Shown: piece after piece, positions 7,574-14,900 of the stretch | Numbering within the stretch: position 1 is the stretch's first letter | Layout of the letters: each line of letters begins with the position of its first letter | From: an uncultured Spirochaetia bacterium | GTDB taxonomy: Bacteria > Spirochaetota > CALGPD01 | Reading direction: 5' to 3' | NCBI GenBank assembly: GCA_937960625.1 | Contig: CALGPD010000283.1 | Location: 1-24,516 of the forward strand | Length of the DNA: 24,516 bases | Program-made: the position numbers and the translations under genes | The notes under the pieces: model-generated | Database searches by the model: none | What the model was told of the DNA's origin: nothing | The model's input: only the letters and a program-made list of their open reading frames with translations

Positions 7574-8212
7574 TTAATTCGGTTTATCAGCGTATATAAC
7601 GGTAAATAACCCCTGTCCGTGTCCATGTTTTGGAATATCAATGCTGGACATATCATCAGGGTTATTAAAAATGTTCTGCATGGTTTTAATATTAATAAAA
7701 CCGGTTTTTTTGTAAAGATTAATAATTTCATCAGCAGAATAAAATTTTGCCTTTTTATAAAACAGGCTGTTTTTATTCTTTTTAATATATTCTTTTCCCA
7801 TGCTTGAATTTAAATCTATAATCCCGGATATAATTCTTGCTCCGGGTTTAAGTATTCTAAAAGTTTCCTGTAATGACTTTACTGCATCATCAACAAAACA
7901 AAGCGTTACCATTAACAATGCACACGAAAACCTGTTATCTTCATAAGGCATGTTTTCAGCATATCCGCAGTCTACCTTAATTCCTCTTTTTAATGCAAGT
8001 TCCGCCATATTTTTACCGGGTTCAAGCCCGTATTTGATGTTTAATGATTGCGCAAAACGCCCTGTTCCAACACCGATTTCAACCGTATTTCCCGGTTCGG
8101 GTATTAATTGCTGTAATAAAAACAACTCGCTGCCGTATAAATAAGGATGATTTTCATACCATGCATCATACTTTTGATAATTATCATTAAACAACAATAT
8201 TTTTTCATTCAT
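7574..8212 (-). CDS. Class I SAM-dependent methyltransferase (Methyltransf_11 type)
   Basis: A 212-aa protein with SAM-binding motif I VEIGVGTGRFA (44-54), an acidic residue at the end of the second strand (GLEPG, Glu64), AENMPYED (85-92) and CALLMVTLCFVDD (97-109), the typical order for a UbiE/Methyltransf_11 fold. It overlaps the upstream ferredoxin-ATPase gene by four bases (ATGA), so the two are translationally coupled. No membrane segments or signal peptide are seen. Methyltransferases of this kind accompany ferredoxin-MinD and MBL genes in several anaerobes, but whether the substrate is a small molecule, a metal-ligand precursor or a protein is not known. Confidence 0.88.
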   Translation of the reverse strand: MNEKILLFNDNYQKYDAWYENHPYLYGSELFLLQQLIPEPGNTVEIGVGTGRFAQSLNIKYGLEPGKNMAELALKRGIKVDCGYAENMPYEDNRFSCALLMVTLCFVDDAVKSLQETFRILKPGARIISGIIDLNSSMGKEYIKKNKNSLFYKKAKFYSADEIINLYKKTGFINIKTMQNIFNNPDDMSSIDIPKHGHGQGLFTVIYADKPN

Positions 8213-9063
8213 TGGTTAATTTCCGCTTGTTTTTTTATACTGTCAACCAGAATAATAAAATCTTTCTTGATCTCCGGTTTTATTTCATGGAGCAGTTTTC
8301 CTTTTGACAAACCTTTTAATATTACATCAGAAAACGGTATATTGTAAATTATATCTGTATTGTATTTTTTACCCAATTTTTCAATACTGTTATAACCTGT
8401 TCCGGATTTATTAATAATGATACCGGCTTGTTTCTGCAATTTATTAACAAGTTCAAGCATCATTTCAAGGTCACTCTCTCCAAAAGGTGTATCTTCGGCA
8501 ACCAGAACGCAATAATCAGCATGTTGTATTGTCTCAACAGCTGAACACGATGTCCCTGGAGGGCTGTCATAAATAATGGTTTTTCCATTAACTTTTACGC
8601 TTTCTTTAGTTAAACCTATCAAAGGCGTTGCCATGGGAACACCAATATCAAGTATGCCCTGATAAAAATCGCCTTCTTTGCCGAAACTGCCTTTTTCAAT
8701 AACACCGAGTTTACCCTGAGAATCTTTTATAGCATTTTCAGGGCATACGTATTTACATAAACCGCAGGAATGACACAACTCAGGAAAAAAATTTGCAGTT
8801 TTCTGCTTTTTAAGTATTAACAAACAATTAAAAGCACATTTTTCAGCGCACAATCCGCAGAAACTACATTTTTCTGTATCAATTTCCGGATGCCATACCG
8901 TTGCGGGTACACTTTCTTTGATTTCAGGTTTTACAAAGTGATAACTATTGGGTTCTTCAACATCAAGGTCAACGAGTATTGCTTGTTCAATACTCGCTGC
9001 CATAGACGTTGCTATGGTTGTTTTACCGGTTCCGCCCTTACCGCTTGCGACAGCAATAATCAT
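8209..9063 (-). CDS. MinD/ParA-type ATPase with inserted 2x[4Fe-4S] ferredoxin domain (copy 2)
   Basis: A 284-aa relative of the 5533-6420 protein. Walker A SGKGGTGKTT (7-16), DLDVEEPN (32-39), DSPPGTSC (166-173) and NIPFSD (241-246) are present. The ferredoxin insert carries Cys66/69/72/76 and Cys97/100/103/107. I place the start at ATG 9061-9063, which gives the family N-terminus MIIAVASGKGG and has GGTG six bases upstream; a GTG at 9070-9072 would add three residues but has no ribosome binding site. It follows a NifX-type gene by 12 bases and overlaps the methyltransferase gene by four. The probable role is ATP-dependent assembly or handover of a metal-sulfur cluster with the small NifX/ORP proteins. 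Confidence 0.92.
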   Translation of the reverse strand: MIIAVASGKGGTGKTTIATSMAASIEQAILVDLDVEEPNSYHFVKPEIKESVPATVWHPEIDTEKCSFCGLCAEKCAFNCLLILKKQKTANFFPELCHSCGLCKYVCPENAIKDSQGKLGVIEKGSFGKEGDFYQGILDIGVPMATPLIGLTKESVKVNGKTIIYDSPPGTSCSAVETIQHADYCVLVAEDTPFGESDLEMMLELVNKLQKQAGIIINKSGTGYNSIEKLGKKYNTDIIYNIPFSDVILKGLSKGKLLHEIKPEIKKDFIILVDSIKKQAEINQ

Positions 9064-9075
9064 TGAAAACACCGT

Positions 9076-9384
9076 TTATAATGATGAAATAACATCGGAT
9101 ATTTTGGTACCCGGTTTATATGACTTCATTTCAATATTAGCAGCCTCAAGCCCTGCTTTAGCTTTGTCACCGAAATTAATTCCCGCAACCATTTTAGCAT
9201 CAAGGTTACTTACAAACCTAACCGCTCCGGTTCCCGCGCCCTGTGAAGCATTCACGCCTTCGTTCTCATGAAAATTAAGTTCACCGGTTTCTTTGTCATA
9301 CAGAGCGAAAAATTTTGCCCTTCCAAATCTATCATCTAAAAGAGAATCCTTTTCCCTGCCTGTTGATGTAATAATTACTTTCAT
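9076..9384 (-). CDS. NifX/NifB-type dinitrogenase FeMo-cofactor biosynthesis domain protein (ORP-like), copy 1
   Basis: A 102-aa stand-alone domain of the dinitrogenase iron-molybdenum cofactor family (NifX, NafY, C-terminal NifB, orange protein). The early DDRFGRAKFFALYD motif (17-30) and GTGAVRFV..AKMVAGINFG..A...L (51-80) are the recognisable core. In this family the domain cradles a metal-sulfur cluster, without enzymatic activity. The gene has GGAG six bases before its ATG and lies between the DUF5320-type gene and a ferredoxin-ATPase. It lacks the His/Cys tail of the other copy (9717-10118). No nitrogenase genes are seen in the window, so a role in nitrogen fixation is unlikely. Confidence 0.9.
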   Translation of the reverse strand: MKVIITSTGREKDSLLDDRFGRAKFFALYDKETGELNFHENEGVNASQGAGTGAVRFVSNLDAKMVAGINFGDKAKAGLEAANIEMKSYKPGTKISDVISSL

Positions 9385-9396
9385 TTTTTCTCCAAT

Positions 9397-9675
9397 TTAT
9401 TCTTGTTCTAATTCGTTAATTCTTGATTGTATCATGTCTACACGGCTTTTCAGTAATTCAAGATTTTGCTCCAAAAAAGCTTTTTCATCCTGCTGTGTAT
9501 TTACAGGAGCGTTAAAGTTTTGCATTCGGAAACCTCTTCCGAAACCACGTCCGCGGCCCATTCCTCCGCCAAAATTTTTAGCAAATCCCGGAGTTTTATC
9601 TCCTGAACAATATCCTAAGCCTCTTCCGGTCATGCTTCCCATGCCGTTTGGCCCTGTTCCGTTTCCTCTAGGCAT
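9397..9675 (-). CDS. Gly/Arg/Met-rich DUF5320-type protein
   Basis: A 92-aa protein with two parts: residues 1-55 rich in Gly, Met, Arg and Asn (MPRGNGTGPNGMGSMTGRG then LGYCSG, ending GRGRGFGRGFRMQ), and a C-terminal helix/coiled coil (about 62-92, FLEQNLELLKSRVDMIQSRINELEQ). This is the usual plan of DUF5320 proteins, commonly encoded next to NifX/ORP proteins. The start is fixed at ATG 9673-9675 because AAAGGAGG sits six bases upstream; a longer frame from 9696 would merely translate that ribosome binding site as ERRH. The Met/Gly-rich part with one Cys could bind metal, but this is a guess. Gaps on either side are about 12 and 41 bases. Confidence 0.88.
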   Translation of the reverse strand: MPRGNGTGPNGMGSMTGRGLGYCSGDKTPGFAKNFGGGMGRGRGFGRGFRMQNFNAPVNTQQDEKAFLEQNLELLKSRVDMIQSRINELEQE

Positions 9676-9683
9676 AATATGCC
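9671..9683. promoter_or_regulatory. GGCATA-A-TATGCC inverted repeat over a start codon
   Basis: A perfect 6-bp inverted repeat with a one-base centre covers the end of the ribosome binding site and the ATG of the DUF5320-type gene. It shares the GGCAT half-site with the promoter palindrome at 10142-10153. It might be a second operator, an mRNA hairpin (GGCA/UGCC with a 5-base loop) that hides the start codon, or chance. Confidence 0.3.
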
Positions 9684-9716
9684 TCCTTTCATACAAATTA
9701 AAATTATTGTTAAATG

Positions 9717-10118
9717 TTAGTGACAGTCCCCATGATCTCCGTGGCCTTCATGTCGGTGACCGCCTGAGCATACGCTAAATCCATCGAGTTTACCGTCAAA
9801 GTATTTATCAACAGCGCTTTTCACAGTTTCACTAAAACCCGTTACCGGTTTAATTCCAAACTCAGTGAAAAAGCCCTGTGCTCTTCTTCCCATTCCTCCG
9901 GCAACCATAATGTTTGCCTGTTTTTTGTTAATAAAACCCGGTACAGCTCCAACTTGATGGTCTCCATAATACGGATTTTCCACTACTTCTACTTTTTTTA
10001 TTTCACATCCGTTTTCTTCCACTTCAACCAACGTGAAAAACGGACATCTGCCGAAATGCGCTGATATGGTCGCATCAAGGCCTTTATTATCTTCAGATGA
10101 AAATGCAATTTTTGTCAT
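9717..10118 (-). CDS. NifX/NifB-type (ORP-like) protein with His/Cys metal-binding tail, copy 2
   Basis: A 133-aa protein whose residues 1-115 are a NifX/ORP-type domain: SAHFGRCPFFTLVEV (19-33), the ENPYYGDHQVGAVPGFI stretch (47-63) and IMVAGGMGRRAQGFF (70-84). The remaining 18 residues are a Gly/His tail, CSGGHRHEGHGDHGDCH, with two Cys and five His, which looks like a metal-binding or metal-sensing extension. It is the first gene of the ten-gene operon, with AAGGAG before the ATG and a promoter with operator about 40-70 bases upstream. The tail may load a metal from, or onto, the cluster site. It is too different from copy 1 to be a recent duplicate. Confidence 0.92.
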   Translation of the reverse strand: MTKIAFSSEDNKGLDATISAHFGRCPFFTLVEVEENGCEIKKVEVVENPYYGDHQVGAVPGFINKKQANIMVAGGMGRRAQGFFTEFGIKPVTGFSETVKSAVDKYFDGKLDGFSVCSGGHRHEGHGDHGDCH

Positions 10119-10141
10119 GACAATACTCTCCTTTTATTAAT

Positions 10142-10153
10142 GGGCATATGCCC
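10142..10153. promoter_or_regulatory. Palindromic operator GGGCATATGCCC
   Basis: A perfect 12-bp palindrome placed just downstream of the -10 box of the operon promoter, covering the expected transcription start region and ending 24 bases before the first start codon. The position fits a repressor site. The regulator is not encoded in the window, as far as I can see. Confidence 0.65.
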
Positions 10154-10161
10154 GTATTCAA

Positions 10162-10190
10162 ATTATAGTGAACAAGCCTGATTATGTCAA
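10162..10190 (-). promoter_or_regulatory. Sigma70-type promoter of the metal-sulfur cluster operon
   Basis: Reading the minus strand: -35 TTGACA (10190-10185), a 17-base spacer, then -10 TATAAT (10167-10162). Both boxes match the consensus exactly. It is oriented to transcribe the genes from 10118 down to 3928 and is followed immediately by the palindromic operator. Confidence 0.85.
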
Positions 10191-10491
10191 TACTTTTTTA
10201 TACTTTTTTTGCAAATTATTAAGGACAATGATTATTGGTAATATTTTTAAAACCAACAATTAATGCGGTGTCATACAACATAAAACAGGCGTAAAGCAAA
10301 AATTTATGCATTAGGCAAAGTAAATCTCAAAACAACATACATGTTTGCAGAGGTTTTGGAGATATTTAACTATTTGCCAAAAGTTTAATTTAAGTTAAAA
10401 TTTCTGCTAAAAAAAATTAAAACCACTGGATTTTATATCTTCGTTTCTGATATTATATTAATATAAAGAAACTTTTTTAAAGAGATATAAA
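10191..10491. other. Divergent spacer between operon promoter and MNT/HEPN pair
   Basis: No ORF of interest is seen. The minus-strand promoter lies at its left boundary. At the right, AT-rich sequence (near 10448-10470) could hold the promoter of the MNT gene, and AAAGAG at about 10478 serves as its ribosome binding site. The remainder shows no repeat or palindrome that I can support. Confidence 0.5.
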
Positions 10492-10794
10492 ATGAAAAGT
10501 TTAATTGAAAAACTCCCCAAAACTTTAAACAACGATTTAAAACTTGCAATTGAAATTTTAAAAACTTATAACTGCTTAGAAATTTACGTTTTTGGTTCTG
10601 TGGCTAAAGGAAACAATACTGAAAACTCGGATCTTGATATTGGTATTAAAGGTATAAAACCCGAGCATTTTTTCGATGCTTATGCAGATTTAAGTTTTTC
10701 TTTAAAATCCAGAGTAGATTTAGTAAACCTTGATTCAAACAAAGGTTTTGCGGATTTATTATTTGAAGTTGAAGAGTTAGTCCGGGTTGCCTGA
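10492..10794 (+). CDS. MNT-domain nucleotidyltransferase, MntA-type antitoxin
   Basis: A 100-aa minimal nucleotidyltransferase. The active-site signature GSVAKGNNTENSDLDIGI (35-52) contains GS, Asp48 and Asp50, and the third Asp is Asp76 in RVDLVNL; the complete triad implies an active enzyme. In MntA-HepT modules this protein adds AMP to the HEPN toxin and so neutralises it. The next gene, a HEPN-like protein, overlaps by eight bases, which supports that pairing. The start has AAAGAG seven bases upstream. It is divergently oriented from the metal-sulfur operon and probably has its own promoter. Confidence 0.88.
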   Translation: MKSLIEKLPKTLNNDLKLAIEILKTYNCLEIYVFGSVAKGNNTENSDLDIGIKGIKPEHFFDAYADLSFSLKSRVDLVNLDSNKGFADLLFEVEELVRVA

Positions 10795-11224
10795 ACACGT
10801 AAAGGGGAAGGTAAAATTCGAAATCTCGGAAATCAGTACTTATAAAATTCTAATAGAAAAATGTAAAACCGTGTCGCCGGATTTTATAGAAATGGCTGCA
10901 CTTGCCTCTGCGCTTCATTCTTTTTATAATGGAATTGAAAAAATATTCGTTATCATTGCCAAAGATTTTGACAAAAGCTTACCGAATGGTTTTAAGTGGC
11001 ATAACAGCTTACTTGACCAAATGAAAAATTCTAATAAATTTAGGAAAGAGATTATTAATGAGAATGATTTTTATACACTTAGAAAATATTTATTGTTCAG
11101 GCATTTTTTCCGTCATTCATATTCATGGCGTTTAAAATGGGATGAGTTTTCCAAACTTGTGTTTAATCTAGAAAATGTTTGGTTGAATATAAAACCAAAA
11201 CTATTAGAATTTTTCAAGCGTTAA
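10787..11224 (+). CDS. HEPN/HepT-like ribonuclease toxin
   Basis: A 145-aa mostly helical protein with the HEPN RNase motif R-x4-H at Arg105 to His110 (FRHFFRHSYSW), within the segment LRKYLLFRHFFRHSYSWRLKW that I recognise from HepT-like proteins of MNT/HEPN modules. Early conserved features are MAALASALHSFYNGIEKIF (36-54) and WHNSLLDQM (71-79). HEPN toxins dimerise and cut RNA, in HepT often tRNA. The only possible start is a TTG overlapping the antitoxin stop, since a stop codon lies three codons upstream and no ATG is near; the AAGGGGAAGG that follows is inside the gene. The toxin looks intact. Confidence 0.82.
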   Translation: MPEHVKGKVKFEISEISTYKILIEKCKTVSPDFIEMAALASALHSFYNGIEKIFVIIAKDFDKSLPNGFKWHNSLLDQMKNSNKFRKEIINENDFYTLRKYLLFRHFFRHSYSWRLKWDEFSKLVFNLENVWLNIKPKLLEFFKR

Positions 11225-11414
11225 ACTCTTAACCATTACCCGTTTTAAATTATAAATAAATATTTATACGAGCATAAAAGCTTCGATTTATTTAAATTTT
11301 TGAAAAATTATTAAAGAAAACAAAAAAAAATAATGGCAACAATGCCCACATCGCCTCTGTTTTTATTGGTTTCATGAAAAAATCATTTATAGTTTCAGGA
11401 ATTAAGTGTAGCGT

Positions 11415-12266
11415 CTAAAAATAATTAATAACAGGGGGTTCGCGGTATACATCGAGTATTCGGGCGAATTTTTCATACCCTAATAAAACGCAGGCGTAAA
11501 CCTTTTCGTGTTTATCAAACCCCAGAGCATTTTTTAGTTTATAGTTTTTGTTAATCCCGGCAGGAACTAACACGTTGATTGCGCTTGATATTCCATGAGC
11601 ATGTGCAAGGAAGGCAACGCGTTCCGCGGCTATAACTGCTTCTTCCGCTCCGAAAATAAAATCCTCGTTTGAATGAATTAAAATAACAGCGCCCGCGTTT
11701 TTCAAAATCAAATCTTTATCCGGAATGTTTAAAGCGTTTCTGATTGTGCTGATAAACTCTTTGCTGTAATAATATTTATCCTGCTTTGAAGAAAACGCGT
11801 TAAGCATTGCGCGGTAGAATTTGTTATTCGTTATTTCCAATAGGCGTTTGAAAAAAGCTTTAATCCCGATTAACAAGTTATGCACCGCTTGATTCTGCAT
11901 AACCGTGAAATGGAGTTTATGTTTGTTTTTAAATGACGGCGAATATTTTACGCTGCTTATTATTTCTTCTAAGATTTGACTTTGAATTTGTCCGTTATCA
12001 AAAAAACCGGCTGTCCTTTTAGTGTTTATAAAATCAATAAGTTCTTTTGTTTTTAATTTGTTTTTTTCAAGAGTTTTTAAATAATTTACAGTGGATGTTA
12101 TTGCGAATTCAGGGCACATACTAACGCAGTCGTAACAATAAACGCATTCGTTATTGTTTAATTCTACTTCGTTGTTTTCATTAAAAACGAATTTTTGCGT
12201 TTTACAAATTTCAACGCAAACCCCGCAGGCATTACATTTGTTTTCATCAATACTTAAATCAAACAT
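11415..12266 (-). CDS. Nitroreductase-family protein with N-terminal 2x[4Fe-4S] ferredoxin domain
   Basis: A 283-aa protein. Residues 1-55 are a ferredoxin with Cys11/14/17/21 and Cys41/44/47/51 (CNACGVCVEIC, CVYCYDCVSMCP). Residues 75-280 look like the FMN nitroreductase fold: TKRTAGFFDNGQIQSQILEEII (82-103), a helical middle, NAGAVILIHS (190-199), EEAVIAAERVAFLAHAHGIS (208-227) and a C-terminal ACVLLGYEKF (257-266). Such ferredoxin-nitroreductases accept electrons through the clusters and reduce an unknown substrate on FMN. It is 19 bases downstream of the HyuA-type gene, on the same strand, so the pair is probably one transcript. Confidence 0.85.
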   Translation of the reverse strand: MFDLSIDENKCNACGVCVEICKTQKFVFNENNEVELNNNECVYCYDCVSMCPEFAITSTVNYLKTLEKNKLKTKELIDFINTKRTAGFFDNGQIQSQILEEIISSVKYSPSFKNKHKLHFTVMQNQAVHNLLIGIKAFFKRLLEITNNKFYRAMLNAFSSKQDKYYYSKEFISTIRNALNIPDKDLILKNAGAVILIHSNEDFIFGAEEAVIAAERVAFLAHAHGISSAINVLVPAGINKNYKLKNALGFDKHEKVYACVLLGYEKFARILDVYREPPVINYF

Positions 12267-12285
12267 TTAAACACAGCCGTCCGTT

Positions 12286-13941
12286 TTACTTAAACTCTTT
12301 AATTACACCGGGTTTAACCTGAGCTTTTACCCTGATATTTTTTCCCGCTGTATAAAAACCCCTAACCATGTTAAAAGATTGAGCCTCGGTTATTTCCGTT
12401 TCTATGTTTTCCTCATCAGCGCCCAAACGTTTTATACGTTCAAGTAAACATTTTTCTGCAAACTCTTTGGCTGAAGTTAAGTTGTAGTCCTGAGAAACGC
12501 GTTCTGATAAATCTTCTTCAATACATTTAACATATCCGGCAGAGGTATCCGAATGTACGGTTATTTCCGTTGTTGTTCTTGCAATTGCAGCGCCGATAGC
12601 ATTAGCAACGCGCACATTTTCCGGGATGCTGAGTTTGCAGTTAAGCTTTTCAGCTATTTTGGGTCCGAAAATATTTGCAGGCCCGCCGATAACCGCAACG
12701 GTTGTGGGTTTAATATCTTTTCCTTCAATTATTTCATGAATAGTGTAAACCGGGCGTGTGTTTAAGTCCGCAAGCATTTCATTTACTTCATCTACAATCT
12801 GGTTTACAACAGCGTCAATGATTTCTTCTGCTGCTTGTTTTTCTCCAATGCTGTTATCCTGCGCGAATTTTTCTATAATTATTTTTGCAAGTGATTCATC
12901 TCCGTATTCAGATAACCCGAGATAACGTACCGCATCCGTGGGTGTTAATCCCTGGCCGTTCATGCAATATGGCTGGCCTTGCCTTTCAGGGCCGATTACA
13001 ATTTTTTCATCATCATGAAAAACTTTTGAATCTCCACCTACACCTATGGAACGAGTATATAAAGCACGGATTAAAGTTTTATATTTTCCTAATGTAATTC
13101 CTTCTGGTTCTAAAAGAGGCGCGCCTTTGTGAATAATTGCAATGTCGGTTGTTGTTCCTCCGATATCAAGCGCTATAATGCATTCTTCGTTTTTAACAAG
13201 GCCTAAAATTCCCATAATTGACGCGGATGGTCCGCTTGTAATTGTCTGAGCCGGTACATTTAAACTTTCGTTTATTTTTATCGTACCGCCGTCTGCTTTT
13301 AACATGTACACAGGCGCATTAATTTGCATCTGGCCAAGCGCGCTTTTTACGCTGTCTATGAATTTTTTATGAATTTCATAGACGCTTGCGTTTAGATACG
13401 CTGTATTCATTCTTCTTGGAAAGTTTAACATGCCGGAAACTTGATGGCCTAATGATGCAAACAAAAGAGTATTATTTAATTTTTCCGCTATGTGATTTTC
13501 GCATTCCGCGTTTCTAACTGAAAACTTTGAAACTATGCCCGCGTATTTAATATTATTTGTTTGAAAATGTTCTTTTATACTTTGAATTTCCTGTTCCGAC
13601 ACTTCTGAAATTACTTCGCCTCTATGATCAACGTATCCTGAAACAAAATGAGTATCCTGATTTATTTTAATCAGTTCTTTTGGAATTCCGGGCCCTGTTT
13701 GAGCAATTAAACCCGCTCTAACGAGTTTATCCTGAACAACTGCATTCGTTGTTAGCGTTGTTGATAATACCAGCCTTTTTACGTTGTTTATATCAATATT
13801 TTGGCAAACTTTTTCGATAGCTTCAAGAATTGAAGATAGTAAATCATCTCTTGTTAATATTTTAACCGTATTTATTACTTTTTTACCGTCTAATATAACC
13901 GCATCGGTGTGAGTTCCGCCCATATCCAGCCCGAGTATCAT
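12286..13941 (-). CDS. Hydantoinase/oxoprolinase (HyuA-type) ATPase, 551 aa
   Basis: ASKHA-fold protein of the hydantoinase/oxoprolinase group. N-terminal phosphate loop GLDMGGTHTDAVI (4-16), the STTLTTNAVVQ strand (60-70), MLKADGGT (213-220), TSGPSASIMG (235-244), the second phosphate loop ALDIGGTTTDIAII (257-270) and SIGVGGDS (298-305) are in the family order. At about 550 aa it is the single-subunit form lacking the HyuB partner, found in many anaerobes and of mostly undetermined substrate. AGAAGGG is six bases before the ATG. Known relatives use ATP to open lactams or hydantoins or to activate ketones. Pairing with the ferredoxin-nitroreductase suggests a joint redox role, as inference. 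Confidence 0.88.
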   Translation of the reverse strand: MILGLDMGGTHTDAVILDGKKVINTVKILTRDDLLSSILEAIEKVCQNIDINNVKRLVLSTTLTTNAVVQDKLVRAGLIAQTGPGIPKELIKINQDTHFVSGYVDHRGEVISEVSEQEIQSIKEHFQTNNIKYAGIVSKFSVRNAECENHIAEKLNNTLLFASLGHQVSGMLNFPRRMNTAYLNASVYEIHKKFIDSVKSALGQMQINAPVYMLKADGGTIKINESLNVPAQTITSGPSASIMGILGLVKNEECIIALDIGGTTTDIAIIHKGAPLLEPEGITLGKYKTLIRALYTRSIGVGGDSKVFHDDEKIVIGPERQGQPYCMNGQGLTPTDAVRYLGLSEYGDESLAKIIIEKFAQDNSIGEKQAAEEIIDAVVNQIVDEVNEMLADLNTRPVYTIHEIIEGKDIKPTTVAVIGGPANIFGPKIAEKLNCKLSIPENVRVANAIGAAIARTTTEITVHSDTSAGYVKCIEEDLSERVSQDYNLTSAKEFAEKCLLERIKRLGADEENIETEITEAQSFNMVRGFYTAGKNIRVKAQVKPGVIKEFK

Positions 13942-14101
13942 AAGCCCTTCTTTCTCGTTATTATAATGTATAAAGAATATTTATTTATCTTAATTAAAGC
14001 AATAAAAAATATATACGTTTTTAAATTAAAACTTTTAAAGTCATGCAAATTATATTTAATTTTATATATCATTTTCATAAAAATTATAATAAACTAAAAA
14101 T

Positions 14102-14899
14102 ATGATAAAATTATCAAACGTTGTAATATATCCGTGGAATTGGATTAAGAGAAAAAGTAATAATGCTATTGCAATTATAACTATAATGATGACATCCCTT
14201 TGGCATGTATACAAATACAGGAAAAAAGGTCAGGCTCTTATTAAAAATACCATTTATAAACAAATACTTTTCACGGGCTGGGACGGATTAAAAGTAATAG
14301 GGTTTGTTGCTTTTTTAATCGGGGCGGTTGTTTTTATTATAGGTTCTACAATCTCTCAAACCATTGGTGCAAAACAAGTTTACGGTATTCTGGCTAAATA
14401 CGTTTTAATTAGAGAACTTGCTCCTTTAATAACCGCAATTATTCTCATTGCCCGTAGCGGAACCGCAATTGCTACTGAAATCGGGAATATGAAAGTAAAT
14501 AATGAAATTGAGGTTTTAAGGTCTTTGGGGATTGATATCCGGCATTATATCGTTGGGCCTAGAATCATCGGTTTTATGATATCAACATTAGGATTGACGT
14601 TATATTTCGTTTTTATCGGTATTGCGGGAGGATATATAATTCCTTATTTTATTGCGGATTTAAGGCTTGAAGCGTATATTACTGTAATTTTCAGCAGTGT
14701 TTCTTTATATGATATAGGAGTTGTAATTTTAAAAAGTTTAGTATTTGGTTTGATAATTTCCACAATATCGTGTTATAATGGATTTCTTGTTGGGCGTTCT
14801 TCAACTGAAGTGCCGATTTATTCAACGAGGGGTGTTGTAAGTTCACTAAATATTTGTTTTTTAACTTACGCATATTTGACAGCATTGAGTTATATATAG
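14102..14899 (+). CDS. mlaE: MlaE-family ABC permease (lipid/MCE transport)
   Basis: A 265-aa permease of the MlaE/YrbE family with about five to six membrane helices. Family features: LIRELAPLITAIILIARSGTAIATEIGNMKVNNEIEVL around 102-140, with the conserved ELAPL..A....RSG..IA.E.G.M...E..AL pattern, and GRSSTEVPIYSTRGVV near 235-250. It forms the channel through which MCE proteins move phospholipid between inner and outer membranes. It is the first gene of a four-gene set; the ATPase gene starts one base after its stop. There is no clear ribosome binding site before the ATG, so initiation may be weak or leaderless. Confidence 0.92.
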   Translation: MIKLSNVVIYPWNWIKRKSNNAIAIITIMMTSLWHVYKYRKKGQALIKNTIYKQILFTGWDGLKVIGFVAFLIGAVVFIIGSTISQTIGAKQVYGILAKYVLIRELAPLITAIILIARSGTAIATEIGNMKVNNEIEVLRSLGIDIRHYIVGPRIIGFMISTLGLTLYFVFIGIAGGYIIPYFIADLRLEAYITVIFSSVSLYDIGVVILKSLVFGLIISTISCYNGFLVGRSSTEVPIYSTRGVVSSLNICFLTYAYLTALSYI

Positions 14900-14900
14900 A

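Noticed and set aside
9676..9696. Seven-codon N-terminal extension of the DUF5320-type protein
   Set aside because: It would translate the Shine-Dalgarno sequence AGGAGG itself; the ATG at 9673-9675 is correctly spaced.
9076..10118. Nitrogen-fixation locus
   Set aside because: NifX-type domains are present, but there is no nifH, nifD, nifK or radical-SAM NifB; the context is of the ORP type.
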